Shown: positions 25,974 through 34,626 of the stretch, in pieces
Layout of the letters: each line of letters opens with the position of its first letter
How positions within the stretch are numbered: the first letter of the stretch is position 1
Origin: Geodermatophilus normandii
Lineage (GTDB): Bacteria; Actinomycetota; Actinomycetes; Mycobacteriales; Geodermatophilaceae
Direction of reading: 5' to 3'
Length of the DNA: 64,000 bases
Assembly (NCBI RefSeq): GCF_003182485.1
Contig: NZ_QGTX01000001.1
Location: 372,001 to 436,000, forward strand
Notes under the pieces: model-generated
The model's database searches: none
The model's input: only the letters and a program-made list of their open reading frames with translations
Told to the model about the DNA's origin: nothing
Made by a program: the position numbers and the translations under genes

Positions 25974-26929
25974 GCGCGGTGCAGGGCCGCATCGCCGAGA
26001 TCCAGAACCGGATCCTCACCCTCGCCTCGGCGTCGTCGACGTCGACCTCGGCCGCCTGGGCCACCGCGGCCTCCGCCGCCGGGCTCACCGGCACCTCCGC
26101 GACGGGCGCGACCGCCGCCGCGGCGACGACGGCGACCGGCACGGAGGGGCAGGTCGTCGCCGCGGCGCAGCGCTACCTCGGCGTCCCCTACGCCTGGGGC
26201 GGCACGGACCCGTCGGTGGGCCTGGACTGCTCCGGGCTGGTGCAGCGCGTCTTCGGCGACCTGGGCATCGACCTGCCGCGCACCAGCTCCCAGCAGGCCA
26301 CCGCCGGCACACCGGTCGCGAGCCTCCCCGAGGCGCGCCCCGGCGACCTCGTCTTCTTCGACAACTCCCCGTCGCGCCCGGGCATCGACCACGTCGGCAT
26401 CTACGTCGGCGACGGGAAGATGATCGCCGCGCCGCAGGAGGGCGACGTCGTCAAGGTGCAGGACGTGGGCGACCCGGCGCTCATCCGCCGGGTGCTCCCC
26501 TCCTCCGCCGCCTCCCCGGCGCCGACCCCCGCCGGCGGAGCGGGGCTGGCCGGCGTCCCCTACGCCGACCTGTTCACCGCCGCCGGCGCCCGGCACGGCG
26601 TCGACCCCGCGCTGCTGGCCGGCGTGGCGAAGGTGGAGTCCGGATTCGACTCCGCCGCCGTCTCGTCGGCGGGCGCCACCGGCCTCATGCAGTTCATGCC
26701 GGCGACGGCCCGCGGTCTGGGCGTCGACGCCACCGACCCGGCGTCGTCCGTCGACGGCGCTGCGCGCTACCTGCGCCAGCTCACCGACCGGTTCGGCTCG
26801 ACCGACCTGGCGCTGGCCGCCTACAACGCCGGTCCCGGCACGGTCGCCCGCCACGGCGGCATCCCGCCGTACGCCGAGACCCAGTCCTACGTCCGCAGGG
26901 TCACCAGCGCCGCGGAGGCCTACTCGTGA
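25961..26929 (+). CDS. Bifunctional NlpC/P60 peptidase and lytic transglycosylase in the flagellar operon
   Basis: A 322-residue protein with two cell-wall-cutting domains. N-terminal helix and Ala/Thr/Ser linker, then NlpC/P60 (about residues 65-175) with the catalytic pair [10 protein letters not shown] and [12 protein letters not shown], then an SLT-type transglycosylase (about 200-320) with catalytic Glu in [11 protein letters not shown] and the motifs [17 protein letters not shown] and [14 protein letters not shown] 25961 has GGAGAGGAGG upstream. No signal peptide is seen, so it is probably exported through the flagellar gate, doing the job FlgJ does in proteobacteria: opening peptidoglycan for the rod. 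The two activities cut both peptide and glycan. Confidence 0.9.
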   Translation: MEGLSAVQGRIAEIQNRILTLASASSTSTSAAWATAASAAGLTGTSATGATAAAATTATGTEGQVVAAAQRYLGVPYAWGGTDPSVGLDCSGLVQRVFGDLGIDLPRTSSQQATAGTPVASLPEARPGDLVFFDNSPSRPGIDHVGIYVGDGKMIAAPQEGDVVKVQDVGDPALIRRVLPSSAASPAPTPAGGAGLAGVPYADLFTAAGARHGVDPALLAGVAKVESGFDSAAVSSAGATGLMQFMPATARGLGVDATDPASSVDGAARYLRQLTDRFGSTDLALAAYNAGPGTVARHGGIPPYAETQSYVRRVTSAAEAYS

Positions 26930-28281
26930 CAGCACCCGCCCTGATCGCCACCACCGCGGCCGCGCCCGCCCCGGCTCCCGCGGCCGGCGGCTCCGACCCC
27001 GCCTCGGCCGCCGGCTTCGCGTCCGCGCTCGACGACGCCGTCGCCGAGCGCCCGGCCGCCGACCGCCCGTCCGGCGAGCGCGGGGTCGGCCGCGACGGCG
27101 AGCGCCCCGGCCGTGCCGTGGGCCGCGACGGCGAGCGCCCCGGCCGCGCCCTCGGCCGCGACGGGGAGCCCGGCCGTCCGGAGGCCGCCGACGCCGGTGC
27201 CGCCGCCGACGGCGCGGCGGCCACCGGCACCGCTCCCGCCGTCGACACCGCCGCCGTGCCCGGTGCGCTCCCGGCCGGCTGGGCGCTGGCGCTCGCGCTG
27301 GGCACCCCCGTCCCCACCGCCGTTCCCCCGGCCGCCGGCGCCGCCGGCCCGGCCGCCGCGCAGGGCGCCGTCGCCGACGGGACCGGCGCGGTGCCGGCTG
27401 TGGCCGCCGGACCGCCGCAGGCCCTCCCGGCCGCGGCCGCCGACGCCTCCGTCCCGGCCGGTGCCCCCGCCGCGCCGCACCCGGGCGCCGTGCCCGCCGC
27501 GCCGGCGCCGGTCCCGGCGACCGCCCCCGCGGTCCCCGGCGCGCCCGCCCTCCCCGAGGGGCTCGTCGTCGTCCGGGCCGCCGACCCGGCACCCGCGACG
27601 GGCACGACGGCCGCCGTCCCCGTCCTCGCCGAGCCGCTGCCCCCGGTCCCGGTCGTCCCGTCCTCCGGCGGCACCGCCGACAGCGGTCCCCGGGAGCAGG
27701 ACCGCGGCACCGCGGACGGGCCGGTCCCCACCGCCGCCACCGCCGCACCGGCACCCGCCCAGGCCCCCGCGTCGACGGCCCCGGCCGCTCCCGCCGCCCG
27801 GGCCGACGTCCCGCAGCAGCCGGTGGCCGCCCAGGTCGCCCCCGCCGTCGCCACGCTCGCCGACGGACCCGACGGCACGCACACCATGACGCTGGTGCTC
27901 ACGCCGGAGACACTGGGGCCGGTCGAGGTCCGGGTGACCGTGCACGAGGGCCGGCTCGACCTCAGCCTGCGCGGCGCCTCCGACGCCGGCCGCGCCGCGC
28001 TGCTCGACGCGCTGCCCGACCTGCGCCGCGACCTGGAGGCCTCCGGCCTGACCTGCTCGAAGCTGCAGGTCGACCGCGACCCGGCCGGCTCGGGCCCGTC
28101 GCAGGCGCAGGCCGGCTGGCAGCAGGCCCAGCAGCAGGCCGGCGGGCAGGGCCGCGGCGGTGCACACGGACCCGCCGACGACCGCGGCCGCCCGTGGCTG
28201 CGCGACGCCGACCCCGACGGCGGCCGCCCGGCCGCCGCCCCCGTCCACCCCGCGTCGAGCGGCCTCGACGTCCGGGCCTGA
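26926..28281 (+). CDS. fliK: Flagellar hook-length control protein FliK
   Basis: The molecular ruler that sets hook length and switches export. A 451-residue, Ala/Pro-rich disordered ruler region leads to the C-terminal Flg_hook domain (about 305-395) with [20 protein letters not shown] and [20 protein letters not shown], the most conserved FliK part. Residues about 45-80 hold three near-copies of [10 protein letters not shown]. The C-terminal 50 residues are Gln/Gly-rich. GTG 26926 overlaps the previous stop by four bases. Confidence 0.9.
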   Translation: MTAPALIATTAAAPAPAPAAGGSDPASAAGFASALDDAVAERPAADRPSGERGVGRDGERPGRAVGRDGERPGRALGRDGEPGRPEAADAGAAADGAAATGTAPAVDTAAVPGALPAGWALALALGTPVPTAVPPAAGAAGPAAAQGAVADGTGAVPAVAAGPPQALPAAAADASVPAGAPAAPHPGAVPAAPAPVPATAPAVPGAPALPEGLVVVRAADPAPATGTTAAVPVLAEPLPPVPVVPSSGGTADSGPREQDRGTADGPVPTAATAAPAPAQAPASTAPAAPAARADVPQQPVAAQVAPAVATLADGPDGTHTMTLVLTPETLGPVEVRVTVHEGRLDLSLRGASDAGRAALLDALPDLRRDLEASGLTCSKLQVDRDPAGSGPSQAQAGWQQAQQQAGGQGRGGAHGPADDRGRPWLRDADPDGGRPAAAPVHPASSGLDVRA

Positions 28282-28293
28282 GAGGAGCCGACG

Positions 28294-28713
28294 ATGACCG
28301 ACCCCGTGGGCGGCGTGGGCAGCAGCCCGGCCACGTACACGGCCAGCACGGCCGTGGACCGCAGCGACCAGATGGGCAAGGACACGTTCCTGCAGCTGCT
28401 GGTCGCGCAGATGAGGTACCAGGACCCCAACAGCCCGACGAGCACGACCGAGTTCATGTCGCAGACGGCGACGTTCACGCAGGTCGAGAAGCTCGAGGAG
28501 ATCGCCGCGCAGAACGCCGAGCTGCTCGCGCTGCAGCGTTCGCTCTCGGCCGGTGCGCTGGTCGGCCACGCCGTGAGCTGGACCGCCGAGGACGGCACCA
28601 CGAGGTCCGGGACGGTCTCCTCCGTCCGCTTCGGCTCCGACGGGGCGAGCGCCGTCGTCGGCGGCACCGAGGTGCCCATCGGCCGCCTCACCGAGGTCTC
28701 CCTGCCGGCGTAA
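28294..28713 (+). CDS. flgD: Flagellar hook assembly scaffold FlgD
   Basis: FlgD caps the growing hook. A 139-residue protein with the diagnostic N-terminal segment KDTFLQLLVAQMRYQDPNSP, followed by TEFMSQTATFTQVEKLEEI. It is short: the C-terminal domain is a single small beta unit (VGHAVSWTAEDGTTRSGTVS) rather than the larger FlnI-like domain of enteric FlgD. ATG 28294 follows GAGGAG. Confidence 0.93.
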   Translation: MTDPVGGVGSSPATYTASTAVDRSDQMGKDTFLQLLVAQMRYQDPNSPTSTTEFMSQTATFTQVEKLEEIAAQNAELLALQRSLSAGALVGHAVSWTAEDGTTRSGTVSSVRFGSDGASAVVGGTEVPIGRLTEVSLPA

Positions 28714-28750
28714 GGCAAGCCCCCGCTCCCCCCTCCCGAGAGGACCCCCC

Positions 28751-29938
28751 GTGCTCCGTTCGATGTTCTCGGCCATCTCCGGCCTGCGCGCCCACCAGAC
28801 CAAGCTCGACGTGACCGGCAACAACATCGCCAACGTCAACACCGTCGGCTACAAGAGCAGCCAGACCGTCTTCGAGGACACCCTGTCCCAGGTGATCCGC
28901 AACGGCTCGGCGCCCACCGCCGAGACCGGCGGCACCAACCCGGCGCAGGTCGGCCTCGGCGTCAAGGTCGCCGGCATCACCACCAACTTCGGCCAGGGCT
29001 CCACGCAGAACACCGGCCGCGCCACCGACTTCATGATCAGCGGTGACGGCTTCTTCGTGACCAAGGCCGGCAACGAGAACCTCTACACCCGCGCCGGGTC
29101 CTTCGACTACGACGGCGCCGGCAACCTGGTCACCCCCGACGGCGCGCAGCTGCAGGGCTGGTTGGCCCGGGGAGGCTCCGTCGACCCCAACGGGCCGATC
29201 GACGCGCTGAAGATCCCCTTCGGCCAGGTGATGGCCCCCAAGGCGACGAACGCCGGCACGCTGCTCGGCAACCTGTCGACGTCGGCTGCCGTGGGTGACG
29301 AGGTCGAGACGCAGGTCACGGCCTACGACGCCGTCGGCACCGCGCACGAGATCGCGCTGAGCTTCAGGCGGACCGCCGCCGGCTGGGACGTCGCGGCGAC
29401 GGAGAACGGGGCCCCTCGCGGGTCGGGCGCGATCGCCTTCGACGCGTCCGGTCGCCTGGCGGACGGCACGTCCGTCGACGTGGCGGTGGGCACGGGCTCG
29501 ATGCGCATCGACCTCGACGGGATGACCCAGTACGGCGGCAAGACCTCGCTCACCCCCAGCGGCGTGAACGGCAACGCCATGGGCACGCTGCAGTCGATCT
29601 CGCTGAGCGGCGACGGCACGATCATGGGCGTCTACTCCAACAGCCTGCGCGAGCCGATCGGCAAGCTGGCCATGGCCACCTTCGCCAACCCCGGCGGCCT
29701 GTCGAAGGCCGGCAACAGCAGCTACCGGGTGGGCGACAACTCCGGCCAGGCCGTCGTCGGCGAGGCCGGTACCGGCGGACGCGGCACCCTGACGGCCGGC
29801 GCGCTGGAGATGTCCAACGTCGACCTCGCCGAGGAGTTCACCGGCCTGATCGTCGCCCAGCGCGGCTTCCAGGCGAACAGCCGCGTGATCACCAGCTCCG
29901 ACGAGATCCTCCAGGACCTGGTCAACCTCAAGCGGTGA
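28751..29938 (+). CDS. flgE: Flagellar hook protein FlgE
   Basis: The hook subunit, 395 residues. N-terminal MLRSMFSAISGLRAHQTKLD and NNIANVNTVGYKSSQ, C-terminal MSNVDLAEEFTGLIVAQRGF and VITSSDEILQDLVNLKR are the conserved D0 helices. The middle includes the D1 fold (FMISGDGFFVTKAGNENLYT). GTG 28751 gives the right N-terminus. No flgF or flgG homologue is found in the window, so the distal rod is unaccounted for. A strong terminator follows. Confidence 0.95.
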   Translation: MLRSMFSAISGLRAHQTKLDVTGNNIANVNTVGYKSSQTVFEDTLSQVIRNGSAPTAETGGTNPAQVGLGVKVAGITTNFGQGSTQNTGRATDFMISGDGFFVTKAGNENLYTRAGSFDYDGAGNLVTPDGAQLQGWLARGGSVDPNGPIDALKIPFGQVMAPKATNAGTLLGNLSTSAAVGDEVETQVTAYDAVGTAHEIALSFRRTAAGWDVAATENGAPRGSGAIAFDASGRLADGTSVDVAVGTGSMRIDLDGMTQYGGKTSLTPSGVNGNAMGTLQSISLSGDGTIMGVYSNSLREPIGKLAMATFANPGGLSKAGNSSYRVGDNSGQAVVGEAGTGGRGTLTAGALEMSNVDLAEEFTGLIVAQRGFQANSRVITSSDEILQDLVNLKR

Positions 29939-29948
29939 CGCACGGCCC

Positions 29949-29988
29949 CCGCGGCCCGGCACCCGTTCCCCGGGGTGCCGGGCCGCGG
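29949..29988 (+). terminator. Terminator of the flgB-flgE operon
   Basis: A 16-bp perfect stem (29949-29964 with 29973-29988) and 8-base loop, ten bases after flgE. Confidence 0.8.
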
Positions 29989-30050
29989 CGCGTCGCGGCC
30001 CCGCTCACGACGCCGGTACGCGTGTGACGTGCGGGAACGCGGTGCCGGGC

Positions 30051-30066
30051 TCACCCCCGGGGGTGA
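30051..30066. promoter_or_regulatory. 16-bp perfect palindrome upstream of the flbD promoter
   Basis: TCACCCCC directly followed by GGGGGTGA. It lies 18 bases upstream of the -35 element at 30085, where an activator or repressor would sit. Confidence 0.35.
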
Positions 30067-30084
30067 TGCGGCGGGCGCGGTTCG

Positions 30085-30114
30085 GCTCAAGCAGTCCCCG
30101 CGCGGGACCGATGG
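30085..30114 (+). promoter_or_regulatory. FliA-type promoter of the flbD-motA-motB-fliL unit
   Basis: GCTCAAG (30085-30091), 16 bases, CCGATGG (30108-30114). Leader to flbD is about 62 bases. Confidence 0.68.
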
Positions 30115-30183
30115 TCCCTGTAGCCGGCGCCGCACCGTCGCGGCTGCCTCTCCCCCTTCCCGACCGAGCCAGAGGACCCACCC

Positions 30184-30477
30184 GTGATCCGAGTGACGCG
30201 CCTGAACGGGGAGCACTTCGCGCTGAACCCCGACCTGATCGAGCGGGTCGAGGGCCACCCCGACACCGTCGTCTTCCTCGTCGACGGCACCAAGTACGTC
30301 GTCAGCGAGGACGTCGACGCGGTGCTCGACGAGATCCGCGAGTACCGGGCCAGCATCCTCGCGACCGCCTACGCCATGGACCGCGGCACCTACCGCACCA
30401 CCGTGGGCAGCACCGACGCGGACGGCGGGCCCCGCCGGGCGTCGGTCGTGCCCTTCCCGGCCCGTGAGGAGCGCTGA
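30184..30477 (+). CDS. flbD: FlbD/SwrD family flagellar protein
   Basis: A 97-residue protein; the first 60 residues match the small FlbD (SwrD) family: IRVTRLNGEHFALNPDLIER and PDTVVFLVDGTKYVVSEDVD. In Bacillus SwrD raises stator power; its place immediately before motA-motB agrees. The C-terminal 35 residues are an extra tail. GTG 30184 is accepted from family alignment. Confidence 0.9.
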   Translation: MIRVTRLNGEHFALNPDLIERVEGHPDTVVFLVDGTKYVVSEDVDAVLDEIREYRASILATAYAMDRGTYRTTVGSTDADGGPRRASVVPFPAREER

Positions 30478-30480
30478 CCC

Positions 30481-31251
30481 GTGGATCCCGCCACCCTGAT
30501 CGGCTTCGTCGTCTCCCTCGTCGCCCTCCTGGTCTTCATGGTGATGGAGGGTGCCGACCCGACGTCGCTGCTCTTCCTGCCGGCGATCGTCCTGGTCATC
30601 GTCGCCACCTTCGGCGCGGCGATGTCCGGCCAGACGATGGACGACGTCAAGAAGGTGGGCGGCTGGTTCAAGATGGGCCTGATGCCGGCGAAGGTGCCGT
30701 CGGCGAAGGACCAGATCCAGACGCTGGTCACCCTCGCGGAGAAGGCCCGCAAGGAGGGCCTGCTCGCGCTGGAGGCGCAGGTCAAGGCGATCGAGGACCC
30801 CTTCCTCAAGCGCGGTCTGCAGATGGGCATCGACGGCACCGACCCCGAGGAGCTGCGCGCCGTCCTCGAGAGCGAGATCGCCGCCAAGAAGGCGGAGGAC
30901 AAGGTCGCCGCCAAGTTCATGACCACGATGGGCGGCTACGCCCCGACCATCGGGATCGTCGGCTGCATCGTCGGCCTGATGAACGTCATGGGGAGCCTGA
31001 GCAACCCCGAGGCGCTGGGCCCGATGATCGCCTCGGCGTTCGTCGCCACCCTCTGGGGCGTCATGGCCGCCAACTTCTGGTTCCTCCCCATGGGCGCCAA
31101 GATCCTGCGGGTCAGCGACCTGCAGGCCGCCCAGATGGAGCTGCTGGTCGAGGGCATCGCCGAGATCCAGGCCGGCACCAGCCCGCGCGCCGTCCGGCTC
31201 AAGCTCAACTCCCTGATCCCGCCCAGTGAGGTCGCCAAGGAGGCCGCGTGA
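30481..31251 (+). CDS. motA: Flagellar stator protein MotA
   Basis: The proton-channel stator subunit with MotB. A 256-residue protein with four membrane spans (around residues 3-22, 30-50, 150-172 and 182-205). The cytoplasmic loop contains KEGLLALEAQV, typical of MotA. TM3-TM4 have GYAPTIGIVGCIVGLMNVM and ASAFVATLWGVMAANFWFLP. GTG 30481 follows flbD by three bases; it overlaps motB by four. Confidence 0.95.
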   Translation: MDPATLIGFVVSLVALLVFMVMEGADPTSLLFLPAIVLVIVATFGAAMSGQTMDDVKKVGGWFKMGLMPAKVPSAKDQIQTLVTLAEKARKEGLLALEAQVKAIEDPFLKRGLQMGIDGTDPEELRAVLESEIAAKKAEDKVAAKFMTTMGGYAPTIGIVGCIVGLMNVMGSLSNPEALGPMIASAFVATLWGVMAANFWFLPMGAKILRVSDLQAAQMELLVEGIAEIQAGTSPRAVRLKLNSLIPPSEVAKEAA

Positions 31252-32183
31252 GCGGCGGCGGCCACGGCGGCCGCCGCCGCGGCAAGAAGCACGAGGAGGA
31301 GGAGCACGAGAACCACGAGCGGTGGCTGGTGTCCTACGCGGACATGATGACGCTGCTGCTGGTCCTCTTCGTGGTGCTCTTCGCGATGAGCCAGGTCGAC
31401 AAGGAGAAGTTCGCGGCCCTGGCCAGCGGCCTCTCCGAGGCCTTCGGCGCCCCGGTCACCGCCGTGCAGGGCTCGGGGAGCAACCCCGAGGCCTCGGTCC
31501 TCGACTCCCTCGACGCCGCCGTCGACGTGCAGATCCCGCCGGCCCCCGCCGACGAGGAGTCGGTCGACGCCGCCGCCGCGCAGGCCGCCGCCCAGGAGGC
31601 GGCGCGGGTCGCCGCGGAGGCACAGGCCGAGTACGACCAGCTCGCCGCCGCCCGCGACGCGATCGACGCCGCGCTGGCCGCCGCCGGGCACGCCGACACG
31701 GCCCGCTACGAGATCGACGAGCGCGGCCTGGTCGTGCACATCGTCTCCGACCCGGTCCTCTTCGGCCCCGAGGAGGCGACCCTGCAGCCGCAGGGCCGCG
31801 AGATCCTCGACGCCGTCGCCCCCACGCTGGCCGCCCTGCCCAACCGGCTGACCGTGGAGGGGCACGCGAACTCCCTGCCGGTGACGCCGGGCGGGCCGTG
31901 GCCCTCGAACTGGGAGCTGTCGGCCTACCGGGCGACGACGGTGGTGCGCCACCTCGCCGCCGAGGGCGTCCCGCAGGACCGCCTGTCCGGGACCGGCTAC
32001 TCCGACACGCGGCCGATGGTGCCCGCGTCCGATCCCGGCGCCCTGTCCCTGAACCGCCGCGTCGACATCGTCGTGCTGTCCGACGCCTCCGCCGAGGCCA
32101 ACGAGCTGCTGCCCGGCCTCGACGCCCCCGCACAGGCGGCCCCCGCACCGGCAGCCCCCGCACAGGAAGGCACCCACGAGTGA
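31248..32183 (+). CDS. motB: Flagellar stator protein MotB
   Basis: Anchors the stator to peptidoglycan. A 311-residue protein: a His/Lys/Glu-rich N-terminus, one membrane span with the proton-carrying Asp (SYADMMTLLLVLFVVLFAM), an Ala/Glu-rich linker and an OmpA-like peptidoglycan-binding domain (VEGHANSLPV, NWELSAYRATTVVRHL, NRRVDIVVLS). The Asp is present, so a proton- or sodium-driven stator is expected. GTG start overlaps motA. Confidence 0.95.
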   Translation: MSGGGHGGRRRGKKHEEEEHENHERWLVSYADMMTLLLVLFVVLFAMSQVDKEKFAALASGLSEAFGAPVTAVQGSGSNPEASVLDSLDAAVDVQIPPAPADEESVDAAAAQAAAQEAARVAAEAQAEYDQLAAARDAIDAALAAAGHADTARYEIDERGLVVHIVSDPVLFGPEEATLQPQGREILDAVAPTLAALPNRLTVEGHANSLPVTPGGPWPSNWELSAYRATTVVRHLAAEGVPQDRLSGTGYSDTRPMVPASDPGALSLNRRVDIVVLSDASAEANELLPGLDAPAQAAPAPAAPAQEGTHE

Positions 32184-32665
32184 GCACCAAGACCAAGGAC
32201 AAGGCCGCCAAGGACAAGGACGCGCCCGCGGACGGCGAGGAGGCGAAGGGCGGCAAGAAGAAGCTCCTCCTGGTGCTGGCCGTCCTCCTGGTCGTCGCCG
32301 GCGCCGCCGCGTACTTCTTCCTGTTCACCGGGGAGGCCGAGGCCGAGGAGCCGGTGGCCGGCGAGGTCGTGGCCCTCGAGCCGGTGACGGTCAACCTGGC
32401 CGGCGGCGGGTACCTCAAGATCGGGATCAGCCTGCAGACCACCGAGGACGCCGCCTCCGGCGGTCACGGCGGCGGCGGCGTCGACGGGTCCAAGGCCCTC
32501 GACCTCGTCATCTCCACGTACTCGCAGGCCCAGCCGGCCGACGTCACCGGCGCCCGCGAGGCGCTCAAGGAGTCGCTGGAGCACCAGATCGTCGAGGCCT
32601 ACACCGACGAGGAGGGGGTCGAGATGGTCATGGGCATCTACTTCACGGAGTACGTGACCCAGTAG
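32180..32665 (+). CDS. fliL: Flagellar basal body-associated protein FliL
   Basis: A stator-associated membrane protein of 161 residues. A Lys-rich N-terminus is followed by one membrane span (KKLLLVLAVLLVVAGAAAYF), then the FliL beta/alpha domain (VTVNLAGGGYLKIGISLQTT, VISTYSQAQPADV, LKESLEHQIVEAY, GIYFTEYVTQ). GTG 32180 overlaps motB by four bases. A Gly-rich insert (GGHGGGGVDG) is unusual. Confidence 0.93.
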   Translation: MSTKTKDKAAKDKDAPADGEEAKGGKKKLLLVLAVLLVVAGAAAYFFLFTGEAEAEEPVAGEVVALEPVTVNLAGGGYLKIGISLQTTEDAASGGHGGGGVDGSKALDLVISTYSQAQPADVTGAREALKESLEHQIVEAYTDEEGVEMVMGIYFTEYVTQ

Positions 32666-32837
32666 CGGCCGCAGGGGTCGACGGTGTGCGCGCAGGCCGC
32701 ACTCCGGACCGCGGAACCCGGCCCCAGCGCACACGCCCGCCCGTCCACCCCCTGCTCCACCGCCACGGGGGGCAGGACCGCCCCACCGGTCCCGCCCCAG
32801 TGACCCCGGGACGCACCACGCGTCCCACCCTCCCCGG

Positions 32838-32868
32838 CTGACCGGCGGCGCCCCGCGCCGCCGGTCAG
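32838..32868 (+). terminator. Hairpin terminator between fliL and fliM
   Basis: A 14-bp perfect stem (32838-32851 with 32855-32868) with loop CCC. Its right arm contains the first six bases of the -35 element of the fliM promoter, so the two signals share DNA. The remaining part of the 234-base gap (32666-32837) holds nothing I recognise. Confidence 0.75.
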
Positions 32869-32892
32869 TTCGCGTTCCGGCCCCGCCGATGA
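32863..32892 (+). promoter_or_regulatory. FliA-type promoter of fliM, probably leaderless
   Basis: GGTCAGT (32863-32869), 16 bases, CCGATGA (32886-32892), then exactly seven bases to the GTG of fliM at 32900. The usual distance from -10 to the first base would put the start of the message at or next to the GTG. Confidence 0.6.
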
Positions 32893-32899
32893 GGGGACC

Positions 32900-33868
32900 G
32901 TGACCCGCCCCGACACCGCGACCGCGCCCGCTGGGCCCGGGCCGCAGGCGCCGGCCGGTGGCCGCAGCCGGCGCGGTGCCCCCCGCACCTACGACTTCCG
33001 CCGTCCCACCAAGCTCGGCCGCGAGCACGTCCGGGTGCTGCAGATCGCGCAGGAGGCCTTCGCCCGGCAGGCGACGACCGTCCTCACCACGATGCTGCGC
33101 ACCGGCGCCCGGCTGGAGCTGCACGGCATCGAGCAGCACTCCTACGACGACTACGTCGCCACCCTGCCCGACCCGTGCTTCCTGACGACGTTCACCATCG
33201 AGCCGCTCGCCGGCAAGGGCCTGCTCGCCTATCCGCTCGACATCGCGATGGCGAGCGTCGACCACATGCTCGGCGGCTCGGGCGCCGCCACCCAGCCCGA
33301 GCGGCCGATGACGGCGATGGAGACCACCATCACCGGGCAGCTGATGACCCGGCTGCTGCAGGAGTTCGCCGCCGCGTTCGCGCACATCGCCGTGATGCAG
33401 CCGGTGGCCGACGACGTCGAGTACAACCCCGCGCTGGCCCAGGCCGCGGCCGGCTCGGACACCGTCATGGTCGCCCGGTTCACGATGTCGATCGGCAGCC
33501 GCGAGGGCAACGCCTCGCTGGTCCTGCCCTTCTCCTCCTTCGCGCCGGCGCTGTCCAACGCCGCCTCGCCGCAGCTGTCGGAGTCCGCGCAGCGCAAGCG
33601 GCAGCGCGCCGCGCAGCTGCTGGCCGAGCGCCTCGAGCTCGTCCCGGTCGACGTCAGCGTCCGCTTCAGCCCCCTCGAGGTGTCCTCGGAGGACCTGTTG
33701 TCCCTCACCGTCGGCGACGTCCTGCTGCTGCGCCACCCGCGGGACGCCCCGCTCGAGGTGACCACCAACGACGCCGTGTTCGCCCACGCCATCGCCAGCA
33801 ACCACCGCCGCCGCCTGGCCGCCGCCATCGTCCCCGCCCCCTCCGCCGCGCCGAAGGACCCCGCATGA
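32900..33868 (+). CDS. fliM: Flagellar motor switch protein FliM
   Basis: The C-ring subunit that binds phospho-CheY and FliG. A 322-residue protein: FDFRRPTKLG-like element (YDFRRPTKLGREHVRVLQIA), central CheC-like domain (LGGSGAATQPERPMTAMETT), and a C-terminal SpoA domain (LVPVDVSVRFSPLEVSSEDL). The usual N-terminal CheY-binding LSQxEIDALL peptide is not seen; instead there is a Pro/Ala/Arg-rich leader of about 35 residues. GTG 32900 also has GAGGGG four bases upstream. Overlaps fliN by four bases. Confidence 0.94.
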   Translation: MTRPDTATAPAGPGPQAPAGGRSRRGAPRTYDFRRPTKLGREHVRVLQIAQEAFARQATTVLTTMLRTGARLELHGIEQHSYDDYVATLPDPCFLTTFTIEPLAGKGLLAYPLDIAMASVDHMLGGSGAATQPERPMTAMETTITGQLMTRLLQEFAAAFAHIAVMQPVADDVEYNPALAQAAAGSDTVMVARFTMSIGSREGNASLVLPFSSFAPALSNAASPQLSESAQRKRQRAAQLLAERLELVPVDVSVRFSPLEVSSEDLLSLTVGDVLLLRHPRDAPLEVTTNDAVFAHAIASNHRRRLAAAIVPAPSAAPKDPA

Positions 33869-34626
33869 CCGCCACGCTCGAACCCGCCCAGGCCGCCACC
33901 TCCGCTGCTGCGGAGACCATCACCGCCGTCGTGGTGGCCGCCGCCCGTGCCGCGGCCGCGCTCGTCCCGGCCGGTGCCGAGCTGCACCCCGGCCCGGCGG
34001 TGACCGACCCCGACGCCGTCCCGGTCCCGCCGGCCGCGGCCGTCGCCGTCGGCGCCCGGCTCTCCGGGGAGATCACCGGCGACGTCGTCCTCGTGCTCTC
34101 CGCGGAGGTCGTCGAGGCGCTGGACAACTCCCCCGTCGGCCCGATGGACGTCGCGACCGCGCTGCGCCCGGCGCTGGAGGCGGCCGCGGCCACCCTCGGC
34201 CGGGTCCGCGTGGACGCCGAGCGCACCGAGGACCCGGTCACCGCGCTCGACGGGCTGCGGGACAAGGGCATGTTCGTGGCGGTCCCGCTGGCCGCCGGCA
34301 CCGACCACCAGGCGACGCTCGCGCTGCAGGTGACCCTGCCGACCGCGGCCCGCGCGCCGCGCAACAGCCTGGACCTGCTGCGGCACGTGGCCATGGAGGT
34401 CACCGTCGAGATCGGCCGCACCCGCATGACCGTGGGCGAGCTGCTCTCGCTGCACCCGGGCGAGGTGGTCGAGCTCGACCGCGCCGCCAGCGCCCCGGCC
34501 GACCTGCTGGTCAACGGCACGCTCATCGCCCGCGGCGAGGTCGTCGTCGTCGACGAGGACTTCGGCCTGCGGATCAGCGAGATCGTCAGCGACGCCGCCG
34601 CCGAGCTGGGAGCCGCGCAGGCATGA
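33865..34626 (+). CDS. fliN: Flagellar motor switch protein FliN
   Basis: C-ring protein of 253 residues, longer than enteric FliN. The C-terminal SpoA domain is clear (HVAMEVTVEIGRTRMTVGEL, LHPGEVVELDRAASAPADLL, VNGTLIARGEVVVVDEDFGL). The N-terminal 150 residues have a CheC/FliY-like pattern (GEITGDVVLVLSAEVVEALD) but I see no phosphatase motif. A FliY-like bipartite protein is possible. ATG 33865 overlaps the fliM stop. Confidence 0.92.
   Translation: MTATLEPAQAATSAAAETITAVVVAAARAAAALVPAGAELHPGPAVTDPDAVPVPPAAAVAVGARLSGEITGDVVLVLSAEVVEALDNSPVGPMDVATALRPALEAAAATLGRVRVDAERTEDPVTALDGLRDKGMFVAVPLAAGTDHQATLALQVTLPTAARAPRNSLDLLRHVAMEVTVEIGRTRMTVGELLSLHPGEVVELDRAASAPADLLVNGTLIARGEVVVVDEDFGLRISEIVSDAAAELGAAQA

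Noticed and set aside
22646-27754. A 1,702-codon open frame on the minus strand across fliG-fliK
   Set aside because: It is antisense to eight conserved flagellar genes and its translation is a run of Arg, Gly and Pro, as expected for the complementary frame of GC-rich coding DNA.
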